Shown here one piece after another: positions 50,249 through 59,105 of a stretch of DNA of 64,000 bases (position 1 is its first letter; each line of letters opens with the position of its first letter). The notes beneath the pieces were generated by a model. It was not told where the DNA came from. It saw only the letters and a list, made by a program, of their open reading frames with translations, and did not search any database. The DNA is from Lingula anatina (taxonomy: Eukaryota > Brachiopoda > Lingulata > Lingulida > Lingulidae). The DNA is taken from contig NW_019774247.1 in the NCBI RefSeq assembly GCF_001039355.2, positions 343,913 to 407,912 on the forward strand. The letters run 5' to 3'. A program made the position numbers and the translations under genes.

Positions 50249-50520
50249 TAGACTGCGTTCACATTCAAACATCATGCCAGCTGGATCGATCCAACTCGGC
50301 GGAGATTCTCGCTAAAGTGCATGCAGAATCAGCTTAATTGTCTGACACACCTCTCTGAATAGCTAGTTAATTGATAAGTTTATCATTCCTAGCAACTCTA
50401 TTAGGCCTGTCAGACATTTATGCCATACACAGTGATTGCACTTACGGAGAATCAACCGCATAGTTGGATCGATCTAGATAATACGATGGGTTTATCTGAA
50501 TGCTTTATAGTGAGATTAGT
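50249..50520. mobile_element. MITE-like family 3, copy with GTTCACA end
   Basis: Left terminus TTAGACTGCGTTCACATTC, subterminal GGATCGATCCAACTCGGC and GAGATTCTCGC. The mirror image on the right has GAGAATCAACCGCAT and GTTGGATCGATCT. The right terminus is poorly preserved or cut by the adjoining element at 50529. Confidence 0.55.
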
Positions 50521-50528
50521 TATCCTTC

Positions 50529-50902
50529 TTAGGCTTCGTTCACATGCAATGTCTATTTTCTATTTTCTATTTTCTATTTTCGATATGTCTTATGATCACG
50601 GTCTGTGCACTGAATATCCCGCCGCGTAATTACTGGAAGCGCGAGCCAGTTACTTATAGTAACTTATAGTAACTGGCTCGCGCTGCCAGTAATTAAGCCG
50701 CGGGATATTCAGTGCACAGACCGTGATCATAAGACATACCGAAAATAGAAAATAGAAAATAGAAAATAGACATTGCATGTGAAGGCTCGCGCTTCCAGTA
50801 ATTACGCGGCGGGATATTCAGTGCACAGACCGTGATCATAAGACATATCGAAAATAGAAAATAGAAAATAGAAAATAGACATTGCATGTGAACGAAGCCT
50901 AA
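50529..50902. mobile_element. MITE-like element with three arms (inverted plus direct repeat)
   Basis: Termini TTAGGCTTCGTTCACATGC and its exact reverse complement GCATGTGAACGAAGCCTAA. The first arm (50529-50653) is followed by a 15-base loop and its reverse complement (50669-50784); then that second arm is repeated in direct order (50786-50902). Each arm carries four AAAATAG/CTATTTT units and the block TTCAGTGCACAGACCGTGAT. No ORF beyond chance. Confidence 0.8.
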
Positions 50903-51143
50903 GTGAGATAAGTAGAGGTATATCTGAAGACAGTGGGCTACGTGCCCCTGCCCTCTACCAGGGCGGCAGATATTATAGGCACATTTTCCACCAGCCACAG
51001 TTAGATTGACCAAATTTAGCCAGAGACATAAACTGTGAATATGTAGTGAAAAATAAATCTGTGGCTCTGGTAGACAGTAACGTTCCCCGCCGCTCCCACC
51101 CAAAATCGGCTATGGTTGATGTAAGCCCAGTCACAGAACACCA

Positions 51144-51303
51144 CTATTGCCCAATATCAGACTCTAGAGCCTGAACTGCCTGTTTCAGGTCCACTATTGC
51201 TCTGTCTATGTCGTCCTTGGTCGTGTGTCGGCCAACACTCAAACGTAACGCGTTGGCGGCTGCGGTGGGATCCACTCCTGACGCTAGCAAAATGTGAGAG
51301 GGC
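51144..51303 (-). CDS. SCLY: SCLY exon 12 (C-terminus)
   Basis: Encodes [12 protein letters not shown] and the ending [14 protein letters not shown]...GQ with a TAG stop. NALRLSVG is the typical C-terminal signature of NifS-like enzymes. Entered with two bases of the arginine codon carried over. Confidence 0.9.
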
Positions 51304-54300
51304 CTGGAATTGAAAATTTGCATAATAATAATAATAATAATAATAATATTTGACAGATAGACAGGCAAACAATAAAAACCCTTATGTGTAAAACAATGTT
51401 GGCAAAGAAGAAGGTCAAAAGTTTTAAGATACAAATTATTCTCTGAGTCAATAATTACCGTTTACCATAGGGCTCTAATGTGTGGGTAGTAGTGGTAAAT
51501 GCTTTGATTATTTTAAAGCTACTGTTATTTATGAAATTCATGTCAATCTTAAATGGAATTACTAGAATAATCATTATCATTATTGGCATAAAAATGTACA
51601 CATTTCTGTATATATCTTTCTTACTTATCTTGATCGATATATAATAAAGTATTTCAAGGTATTGTTTAAATATCAATATCACTTAAAGCCTTTTTCTACC
51701 AAAGGTAACAAATTTAATGAGTACTACGGTACCTATTCTGTGCATGGCAGGCTGCCCCTACACTGGTCTGCACATATTTCAACTTGGATAGTACCTGGAA
51801 CCCTAAAATATGTGCAGAGATAGCAAAGGTACCAACATGATTATGAACAAGCAATGCGCTCAGAGAGAGCAGACCTCCGCCAAGGCAGCTCAATTAATTC
51901 ACATTTTTAACCGACTAATCAATCAATCAATCAACCAATCAATCAACCAATCAATCAACTGATCAAGCAACCAATCAATTAAGCAAGCAAGCAAACAATC
52001 AATCAAGCAACCAATCAATTTTAATTGATTAAAATTAATTAACCTATAGACTAAATAGAAACTCCCTCAAATATGCAAAGCCACAAAATAAATAAATAAA
52101 AACTCTAAACAAATCAAGTAAATATTTTACCATGTAATTTGGCCCCTAGAATGGACACATTGCATGTGTTTGGAAGTCTTGGCACCTTGGGATATCTCCC
52201 ATTGAATTTGACTCTGTCAGGAAAGGTTGTCTGAAGTAAAATAGTGCATTAACTATTAAATATGGTGGGTCTAAAATTATTTGTGTATGTGTATGTGTGT
52301 GTGGGGGGGGCACAGGGTCACGTGTGTGTGTGTGTGTGTGCGTGAGTGTGAAAAGAAAGGTTCTTTGTGTTATATGGACAACCACATCAAAACTCTTGTT
52401 GCGTAAACTATAATCACTTATTTTTTAAGAAGACTAAAAAATAATTCAGAAATGAAATATTGCATGCCACTCATACAAGCACTAAAAAGCAATATCAAGT
52501 GCTTAAATACTATTGATATTTTACTGGGCAATCAGTGTCATTACCTCTAACTGTGTCTCCAAGTAGTTCCGTGTTTTCTCCATGTGGTCTCCATATACCT
52601 TGACATTTCTGGACACTAGTTCTGCTGCCTGTAAAGAAAATTAGTTTTTTATTCAAGATTTAACTTGTCATATTGTTTTCACCTTTACTTTATTATTACT
52701 TTTTTTTACAATCAACAACAAAACTGTGATGTGGAAATTTTATAAATGAGGAAGAAATGAGTGTCAAATAAACTTACCTACAAAACTAAATATATAAAAC
52801 TATATACAGTAAACTCTGTGAAGTTTGTTCTGTCCATTTACTGTTACATATAACTCAAATCTATAATGCTTCGTCTCAAACAAAACCTATGGAGTAGCCG
52901 GGGGGGGTTCGAAAGAACTGCCCCTTTTGCTGGGAAAAGGTCCACTCTGGGTAAAATTCGATCTAGGTACATGAAGTTTTTATGGGAAAAGGTCCACTTT
53001 TTCAGAAAACGAACCCCCCTATTGAAATTGCTGCCTACGGGCCTGTATATTATACATTGGCTAATAAGTAAACTCAAATATTTGCATAAATTGTAAAAAC
53101 TTTCCAGTCCCAAAGTGTCACTGCATATAAAACATCTTACCTTCCCCAACCCAGCGATCATAGGGGTATTTTCTGTCCTGAAATAAATAAACCTGGCATC
53201 ATTTACTGACATGTCCGAATTCATATAAAACTATTAAAATATTCTACACGGTCTCTTTTTTTTTTTATTTGCAGAAACTTGTAGTTGCACCACCAACTAA
53301 TGTTCTCCCCCAAATGTTTGGACAAATCAAAATTTACAAAATAACTACTGTAGTTATATTCAGCTGTCAAACTCCTCAAATATAGTCACAGTGATAGAGA
53401 TATGTATACCACACAATCGAACAGGAAGCTTAGACGCTGACTGCATGATCACTAATTTGTTGCCACAGAGTTTTACTTACCCAGGTCTGTAGTTTCTTTC
53501 TTGTCCCCCTCCATAGAACATAGGATACAGAGGAGCTGTCCCTGCCCTGCCTGGGAAATACAGAGCTCCAATACGGGGGCCATAGAACTGTGTGAAAACC
53601 AAATCAAATATATTGATATAAGATTACCATTCAACATAAAAATATGATTGTCAAATTTTTCATTAAATTTAAGTTAGTAATACATTTACAGTGCTCTCAT
53701 GAACAATTTTCAAATTAGTATTGTTTCAATATACCAATTTTATGACTACTGATACAAAATGACAATTTTTTTCAATCCCATGGCACACACAAACACCTAC
53801 AAATTTTCTCTAAATCAACTTTCAGAAACATATCATAGATTTAAATGATTCATGGCTGAAAAAAATCTTTTCTGAAAATCATTTCATGTTTTTTAAAATA
53901 TAATACAATAAATCTTAGCAAAGAACAAATATCAAGATGTCCACAGGGTAGACATTACCTTATGGCCCACAATGGTCAAGTAGTCCACTCTCAAGTCCTG
54001 GACACTGACCGGTATTTTGCCCAAGGCCTGGGCGGCGTCAGTATGGAGGAAGATACGAGAAGTCTCGCCATCACCTCTTTTTATTGTCCTCAATCTTTCT
54101 GATATCTCAGCGATTGGCTGAAAGGCAATCAATATACAAAAAGTGCCTATGAGGTGTCTGAAATGTAATGGAACTGTATCATAAACAATTAACCTTTATT
54201 CCAAATCACTAGCTGCAAGTTTCCCCCTAGCTGTAAGTTTTCCCCCAATCTGTGTGAGTCCACTGCATTTTTTCACCCTTCCAGCAACAAAAAGAAGTAT

Positions 54301-54755
54301 GTAAGAGTTCTTCCTTAACAGACATAAATCAAACGCTAAAAAAAATGTCTAGTAGTGCTCATATGTAAAAATCCTTTCATTTTTTTATTTCATAAAAAAG
54401 TGATTCATTAACTAATACACAAAGTTATTTATTTATTTATTTATTTATTGTCCTATTTATCAATTCACACAATGATTATGTTCTCACTTTATTTATTTAT
54501 TTATTTATTTATTTATCCTGAAGATCATCCACCTGTATTATCCCTGTCTCATTATTAGCTAACATCACAGAGACAAGTACTGTGTTTGGCTTGATGGCAG
54601 CTATCACATCTTCTGGCACAATCTGTCCTGTGTCTTTACTTACTGGTACAAATGTCACCTCTGAAAATGATAAAAGTTTTTATAGACACCCCGAGCAATT
54701 CTTTCTGTAGATTGTTAAGTTCTTCAAAGAAAGCACAAGTATCATTGAATCGAAC

Positions 54756-54793
<38 letters not shown>

Positions 54794-54911
54794 TTGGTAG
54801 TGCGCATATCATCAGAAAGACGCTATCCATCTCATGAACACTAAAATCGCCTCAGAGTCATGGTATGACTCGGGCATCTTAGTAATTATCAAAGGTCACA
54901 AGAATCATCAC

Positions 54912-54955
<44 letters not shown>

Positions 54956-57695
54956 TAGACTGCAACTGGCTTAAGCCAGTGGCAGAGGATTCCCCTGCAA
55001 AATAGGTGTGGAAACGCTCTTACAAGGTCATGTGAAGGTCATGGGTTAAATTTGACCCCATATTCTGAAAGAGCATGTGCGAATTGGGGGGGGGGGGTGC
55101 AACAAAACATCACTTTTAGGCCACTTCAACATTTCTCCATGAAATAGCCGAATGACCTTGAAAATGAGGGTCAAGGTCAAATTTGACATTTGATTTGGGG
55201 GTGTTGGGTATATGTTTGGGGTAGTTTACTATAGCATGTTATCACAAAAAATCAATATTTCATGGAGAAATTGACAAAGTCACTATTTCTGTGAAATTAT
55301 TAATATTTAAAAATCTATATTAAAAAAACTATTCAGTCAATTGTCAATATTATTAGATACTGCACTGGATAGATATCTAGGGCAACTTTTTACATCATCC
55401 TTGTGGCTCTGTGACATCTGGTTTACCCCCTGCCGAGTGTCAACCTCCTGGAGCATATTTTGCAATAGGTTGACCTTGACCTGACCTACTTTCCTAAAAT
55501 TAGGTCACTTGATATAGAATTATTGTGTGACCTCACCTGTGAAAGGATTTGTCAAAATGTTGAAAATTCTAGGAGATATTGCATTTTGAAATTTGCCAAA
55601 TTTTCACTTTAAAAGGCTCTGTGACCTTGAAAATTACGTCAAGGTAAAAAAAATTGGGTGGACCGGAATAACTTTTCATAGGCTATCAGTATGAATTTTT
55701 TCAGAATTTTAGAAAGAAATTTTTTGACGAAAAATAATAATAATAATAATAAGAAGAAGAATACCAAAAACAATAGTATTCCCCTATGGGGAATCCTAAT
55801 AACTTACCTGCTTTCCTCAATGTCTGATACTCCTGTAAAACTATTTTAATGGAGTCATGTTCTATATTGGAAGTAATAAAGTGAGGTATGTTTTTGTCTG
55901 GTGGAACTGAGATGCTGTGCCCCTCTGTTTGTCTCTCCAAAGCAGTTTTATTGTATTTGAATTCAAAATGGCTGAGCATGGTATGAAAGACCATGTTGTT
56001 GGATTCGGTCCCTCCAGATGTGAACACAATGTCTGAAATAAGAAATTATGACAATTATATTAGGATTATAATTATTGTTACAGTATTGAACTTTAAATTT
56101 GAATGAGAAATCAGTTTGAATTTTTGACAAAAATTCTTTATCAAGATTCAACGAAAAAACTAAAGCCAAGGTAAGAAATGAACAAAAATAAAAGTGATTT
56201 TCATGCAATTAAAATATCTGGTTCAAAAACTAATCATTGAACATATTTAATTATTATACTTGTACCTTGAACGTTTCCACCTATCATATCAGCAACATTC
56301 TGACGAGCTTCATCGATGATCTGCTTCACACTTTTGCCTGGAAAGAAAAGAAATAAAGTAGTTTACTCCTAAAATACCTACATCTCACGGAAAACGATTT
56401 CAAAACAACACTACAGAATAATTTTTAAAAGAATGAATAAAGAGAAACATCAACCCCTAAAATTAAAACAAACAGATAAACAACCAAATAAATAAATAAA
56501 CTAGAAAAGCACTCTGAGAGCGCAGACCTCCGCCAAGGCAGCAAAGTCTCTATCCATTGCCATTTCACCCCTAAATTTTTGATATTTTTGATTATTGATT
56601 ATTGACTGATTATTGATCCGGAACACCACCAAAAACTAATCATCTGTTCCTTGGCCCACTTCTGACAGTTCCTGAAAATTTCATCAAAATCGGTCCATAA
56701 CTTTTTGAGTTATGTTGATGACAGCCAGACAGGCAAACAAACAAACAGGGGTGAAAACATAACCTCCTTGGCAGAGGTAATAACCCATTCCCTGGTCAAT
56801 CATAATGAACCCATTGGCTGGTTTACCTGAGGTGTCAGTGGCATAAGAACTGCTTGGATTTTGCCAGGCCTCTCGTAGGGTTCTGCTTATTGTTTCAACT
56901 ACCTCATCCTCTAGTGGTGTGGTGGCATTGTAGTCCAGGTAGATCCTGAAACCAGTGAGCTTTAAAGTGTCATCTCTAAGGGACGATTCAGAATAGAGGA
57001 TCCGAGTATCAACTGATCCAAGGACCAAATATGGCGGACTGTACATGAAAGGAAGGTCGCTTCCTCCTGTAATGGTCTCTCCAACTCTCACACACCTCCC
57101 CATGCGTCGTCCCTGCAGGGGCAGAGTAATTAAATCTTGGCTCCCTTCGACTGGATGTGTGGGGAAACTTGAGAGACCATTACAGGATAAAGCAGTCTTC
57201 CTTTCATGTACAGTCAAGACTGCATTCAAAACAGCAGACTAACTAGTCTGTGGATCAAATATGGCTGTCCCACTTGAGTACTTGTTGTGTAATCCCCACT
57301 GGGTACCTCTTCAGTGCTTGTTAGGGGAATTCAGACAGCAGACTTTTAAGTGGGTTGCCATATTTGATTAGCAGGTTAGTAAGCCTGCTGTTCTGAATAA
57401 TATCTTCTTTTCTCGATGAGCATGTTAACATTACCAAATATTTAATTACATTAAAATTAAGTAGCAAATTAATAAGAGTGATGGTGCCTAATTATTCAGA
57501 CTATAAAATATAACCACTACATGAGTTCTAGCGGATAGTACATGCATGCGTGCCCGCTATATCACTTATAATGATATCATGGAATATGTTCAGTTTATCA
57601 AGAAGTCTGACTAGAAAACGGTTTCGTTTTGGAAAATTCACTCACATATCCTCGACGTCATTCTGCAGCTCAGGGCCACTGATGTTGTGTTCCAT
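51144..57695 (-). CDS. SCLY: Selenocysteine lyase, complete 12-exon gene
   Basis: PLP enzyme that splits selenocysteine into alanine and selenide, recycling selenium in the cytosol. It belongs to the class V aminotransferase/NifS-like fold and acts as a homodimer. Coding exons (- strand): 57695-57646, 56945-56827, 56337-56266, 56032-55808, 54660-54533, 54117-53959, 53587-53481, 53177-53141, 52628-52545, 52230-52131, 51802-51733, 51303-51144. All junctions are GT-AG and in phase, giving 436 residues; human SCLY has 445. Family motifs in order: [10 protein letters not shown] (19-28), [10 protein letters not shown] (84-93), [10 protein letters not shown] (131-140), MLANNETG (188-195), HTDAAQA (223-229), GHK with the PLP lysine 251, and GAACH with catalytic Cys379. 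Start chosen at the only ATG fitting the short N-terminus. The gene lies just downstream of a CaRF-like gene on the same strand. Confidence 0.93.
51733..51802 (-). CDS. SCLY: SCLY exon 11, holds the catalytic cysteine
   Basis: A 70-base exon coding for [11 protein letters not shown] and [11 protein letters not shown]. The GAAC-H context is that of the active-site cysteine of human SCLY. The exon is too short to stand out as an ORF. It is fixed by the acceptor TTTTAG, the donor AG|GTACC and the required phases on both sides. Confidence 0.9.
51852..52036. repeat. Truncated dispersed repeat with AATC microsatellite (SCLY intron 10)
   Basis: CAATGCGCTCAGAGAGAGC and AGACCTCCGCCAAGGCAG match the left end of 56503-56782. 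After that the element is replaced by a long, impure AATC/AACC/AAGC tandem run (51915-52020). Confidence 0.65.
52131..52230 (-). CDS. SCLY: SCLY exon 10
   Basis: Encodes [27 protein letters not shown] and LGAKLHG, matching the RLPNTCN-S region of the family; the donor is CATG|GTAAAA. Confidence 0.88.
52545..52628 (-). CDS. SCLY: SCLY exon 9
   Basis: 28 codons, [18 protein letters not shown] and [10 protein letters not shown], a phase-0 helical region just before the C-terminal part of the enzyme. Confidence 0.88.
52891..53045. mobile_element. MITE-like family 2, copy 2 (in SCLY intron 8)
   Basis: Same layout as 58658-58825: GGTTCGAAAGAACTGCCCC, two GGTCCACT phrases and the right end TTGCTGCCTACGGGCCTG. 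The left terminus is shortened. Confidence 0.75.
53141..53177 (-). CDS. SCLY: SCLY exon 8 (microexon, 37 bases)
   Basis: Encodes the [13 protein letters not shown] motif with the first glycine codon split across the intron; [14 protein letters not shown] is conserved in vertebrate SCLY. Confidence 0.9.
53481..53587 (-). CDS. SCLY: SCLY exon 7
   Basis: [16 protein letters not shown], then [18 protein letters not shown]: the segment directly after the PLP lysine, with the GGGQE-N-RPGT signature of cysteine desulfurase-like enzymes. Confidence 0.92.
53959..54117 (-). CDS. SCLY: SCLY exon 6, holds the PLP lysine
   Basis: 53 codons with [13 protein letters not shown] and ending DYLTIVGHK. The aspartate in HTDAAQ is the residue that pairs with the pyridine nitrogen of PLP in this fold. 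The final lysine forms the Schiff base. Confidence 0.93.
54533..54660 (-). CDS. SCLY: SCLY exon 5
   Basis: [19 protein letters not shown] to [18 protein letters not shown] is a strongly conserved motif of the family. Phase 1 in, phase 0 out. Confidence 0.92.
54911..55800. mobile_element. Dispersed repeat flanked by AAT microsatellites (SCLY intron 4)
   Basis: About 0.85 kb between two AAT-rich tracts. Inside are repeated GACCTTGA / GTCAAGGTCA phrases in both orientations and a terminal block, AGTATTCCCCTATGGGG, mirrored near the left end by GGATTCCCCTGCAAA. No coding capacity. The layout suggests a non-autonomous element that inserted with, or seeded, the AAT tracts. Confidence 0.5.
55808..56032 (-). 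CDS. SCLY: SCLY exon 4
   Basis: 75 codons from [14 protein letters not shown] to EYQTLRKAG, including [13 protein letters not shown]. The loop [17 protein letters not shown] between the motifs corresponds to the variable insertion seen in animal SCLY. Confidence 0.93.
56266..56337 (-). CDS. SCLY: SCLY exon 3
   Basis: [18 protein letters not shown] then IGGNVQ, the helix preceding the TSGGTESNN motif. Phase 1 on both sides. Confidence 0.9.
56503..56782. mobile_element. Dispersed repeat, full-length-like copy (SCLY intron 2)
   Basis: Begins GCACTCTGAGAGCGCAGACC, contains GATTATTGATTATTGAC and a block ATTTCATCAAAATCGG, and ends in CCTTGGCAGAGG, the reverse complement of the CCTCCGCCAAGG near the left end with one change. 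A truncated relative lies at 51852-51890. No ORF. Confidence 0.6.
56827..56945 (-). CDS. SCLY: SCLY exon 2
   Basis: [18 protein letters not shown] to [15 protein letters not shown]: the N-terminal signature of NifS-like enzymes. As in human SCLY, this exon begins at the YxDYNATTP motif. Confidence 0.93.
57038..57214. mobile_element. MITE-like element nested in a family-1 remnant (SCLY intron 1)
   Basis: Left ACTGTACATGAAAGGAAG then TCCTGTAATGGTCTCTC; right is its reverse complement (GAGAGACCATTACAGGA then CTTCCTTTCATGTACAGT). Just to the left (56986-57037), ATTCAGAATAG and CCAAATATGGCGG look like the left end of a family-1 element that this one interrupted. Confidence 0.75.
57224..57398. mobile_element. 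MITE-like family 1, copy 4 (SCLY intron 1)
   Basis: ATTCAAAACAGCAGACTAAC at the left with TCAAATATGGC; at the right GTGGGTTGCCATATTTGA and GCCTGCTGTTCTGAAT. Internal sequence diverged from the other copies. Confidence 0.8.
57646..57695 (-). CDS. SCLY: SCLY exon 1 (coding part)
   Basis: [16 protein letters not shown] plus two bases of a codon completed in exon 2 (M); donor GATAT|GTGAGTG. The N-terminus is short and hydrophilic, as usual before the YxDYNATTP motif. The same reading frame stays open upstream for DRLSKQ as far as an acceptor-like TGTTGGCAG (57714), which leaves open an upstream coding exon. Confidence 0.75.
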
Positions 57696-58536
57696 TTGTT
57701 TAGACAGCCTATCCTGCCAACAGAAAAGGTGAAACATATATAGGCTACACAGGTAACCAGTTCAACGTGGAAGAATGGTCGACGCGAGTTGGAAGGTCCA
57801 CCGCGCACTTGCATTGTGCATGTGACCTCAGTCAATAACAAAAGCATGCTGTTGCATCGATGTCTTCTCGGTTGAACATAAACTACAAAATAGAACTTTA
57901 GTTTTGTAGTTTTTTCAAGATTTATTGTTAATATAGACCTATAAATTGTATCGTGTTATGGAAAATACCAAGTTAAGGAGATCATGCCACTGCCTTTATG
58001 GTGGTTACTGGCATGGTTTTTTTAATTTTTGTTTTTTCTTTTATTTTTGAAATGACGATTTAAGTGAAAGTTTTATAGTTAAATCTCCTCTTCATGTTTA
58101 TCTAATTTGAATAAAAGAACCTATGTTTTGTCTTTAGTCAGTTTAGTTTTTGAATTCTATTTTTACTTGTCTCATGAAAGCAACCAGTGCTGCTGGTACG
58201 TACTGTAGTAGTAGTATACTGTAGTGTTACATGTGCCCAATACAATAGTGATGGTGTTTCAAATGTCCGTCTAATTATGCATTTTGATGAATTACAGAAG
58301 TACAAATACACACAAACTCACACAAACAGTACATGCATATTTACTATAGCACTTGAAAAGAATAAAAGAAAATGTTAGAGGTGGATTAATTATTTATTTT
58401 CTCTCTTTAAAAACCACATTCATTTTAAAAGTATTATATTATCATATTGAGCCACAACAAGCTGGCCCAGAAATAATGTGTTTCAGCTAAATTAATACAA
58501 AATTTAAAAAATATATTAGATTCTTATGATGTCCCA

Positions 58537-58584
<48 letters not shown>

Positions 58585-58657
58585 GAACTGAGTGAAAGAA
58601 GAGTTACACTCTTGTGATAACTATAGGTGTCCTTTAAGATGGACAAACCTCTACAAT

Positions 58658-58825
58658 CAGGCCCGTAGCCAGGGGGGGTTCGGGGGGTTCGAAAGAACCG
58701 CCCCTTTTGCTGGGAAAAGGTCCACTCTGGGTAAAATTTGACCTAGGTACATAAAGTTTTTATGGAAAAAGGTCCACTTATTCAGAAAAAGAACCCCCCT
58801 TTTGAAATTGCTGGCTACGGGCCTG
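58658..58825. mobile_element. MITE-like family 2, copy 3 (best preserved)
   Basis: CAGGCCCGTAGCCAG at the left and CTGGCTACGGGCCTG at the right form a perfect 15 bp terminal inverted repeat. Inside are two GGTCCACT phrases and GAACCGCCCC / GAACCCCCC. It lies between the CaRF-like gene's last exon and SCLY. Confidence 0.85.
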
Positions 58826-58831
58826 ACAATA

Positions 58832-58991
58832 TTATAGTGTGCCAACCTGTCCTGTGGTGGGATGGTTGCTATGCCCTGAAGGGAATTGCATGTGGTACTC
58901 AACTACACCCTCAATCTCAGAAGCACCACTGAGCCTATCCCTCAGACGTTTTGAGGCCTCTGCTCTTTTCCAGGTGGTATTTTCCGTTATC
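58832..58991 (-). CDS. CaRF-like gene exon 4 (out of phase as written)
   Basis: Following exon 3 in phase 0 gives 18 residues and a TAG. One base shifted, the exon reads TWKRAEASKRLRDRLSG then IEGVVEYHMQFPSGHSNHP and closes with VGTL and TAA at 58832. The shifted frame is the one that resembles CaRF. The switch lies in AAAAA (58980-58984 on the minus strand). A donor-like CAG|GTTGGC at 58847 could instead join this exon to SCLY exon 1. Confidence 0.5.
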
Positions 58992-59040
58992 TAAGAATGC
59001 AATAATATCAAATGTTATTATAAATAGGTGTAGGATGTTA

Positions 59041-59105
<65 letters not shown>

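Noticed and set aside
51306-52130. First impression that the SCLY catalytic-cysteine exon is missing
   Set aside because: A 70-base exon at 51733-51802 with correct phases encodes the GAACH motif; the enzyme is complete.
56684-57229. 181-codon frame starting upstream of SCLY exon 2
   Set aside because: Its N-terminal half reads through MITE sequence in intron 1; the real exon begins at the acceptor before 56945.
58680-58700. GGTTCGAA, resembling a tRNA T-loop
   Set aside because: It is part of the family-2 MITE; no acceptor stem or anticodon arm surrounds it.
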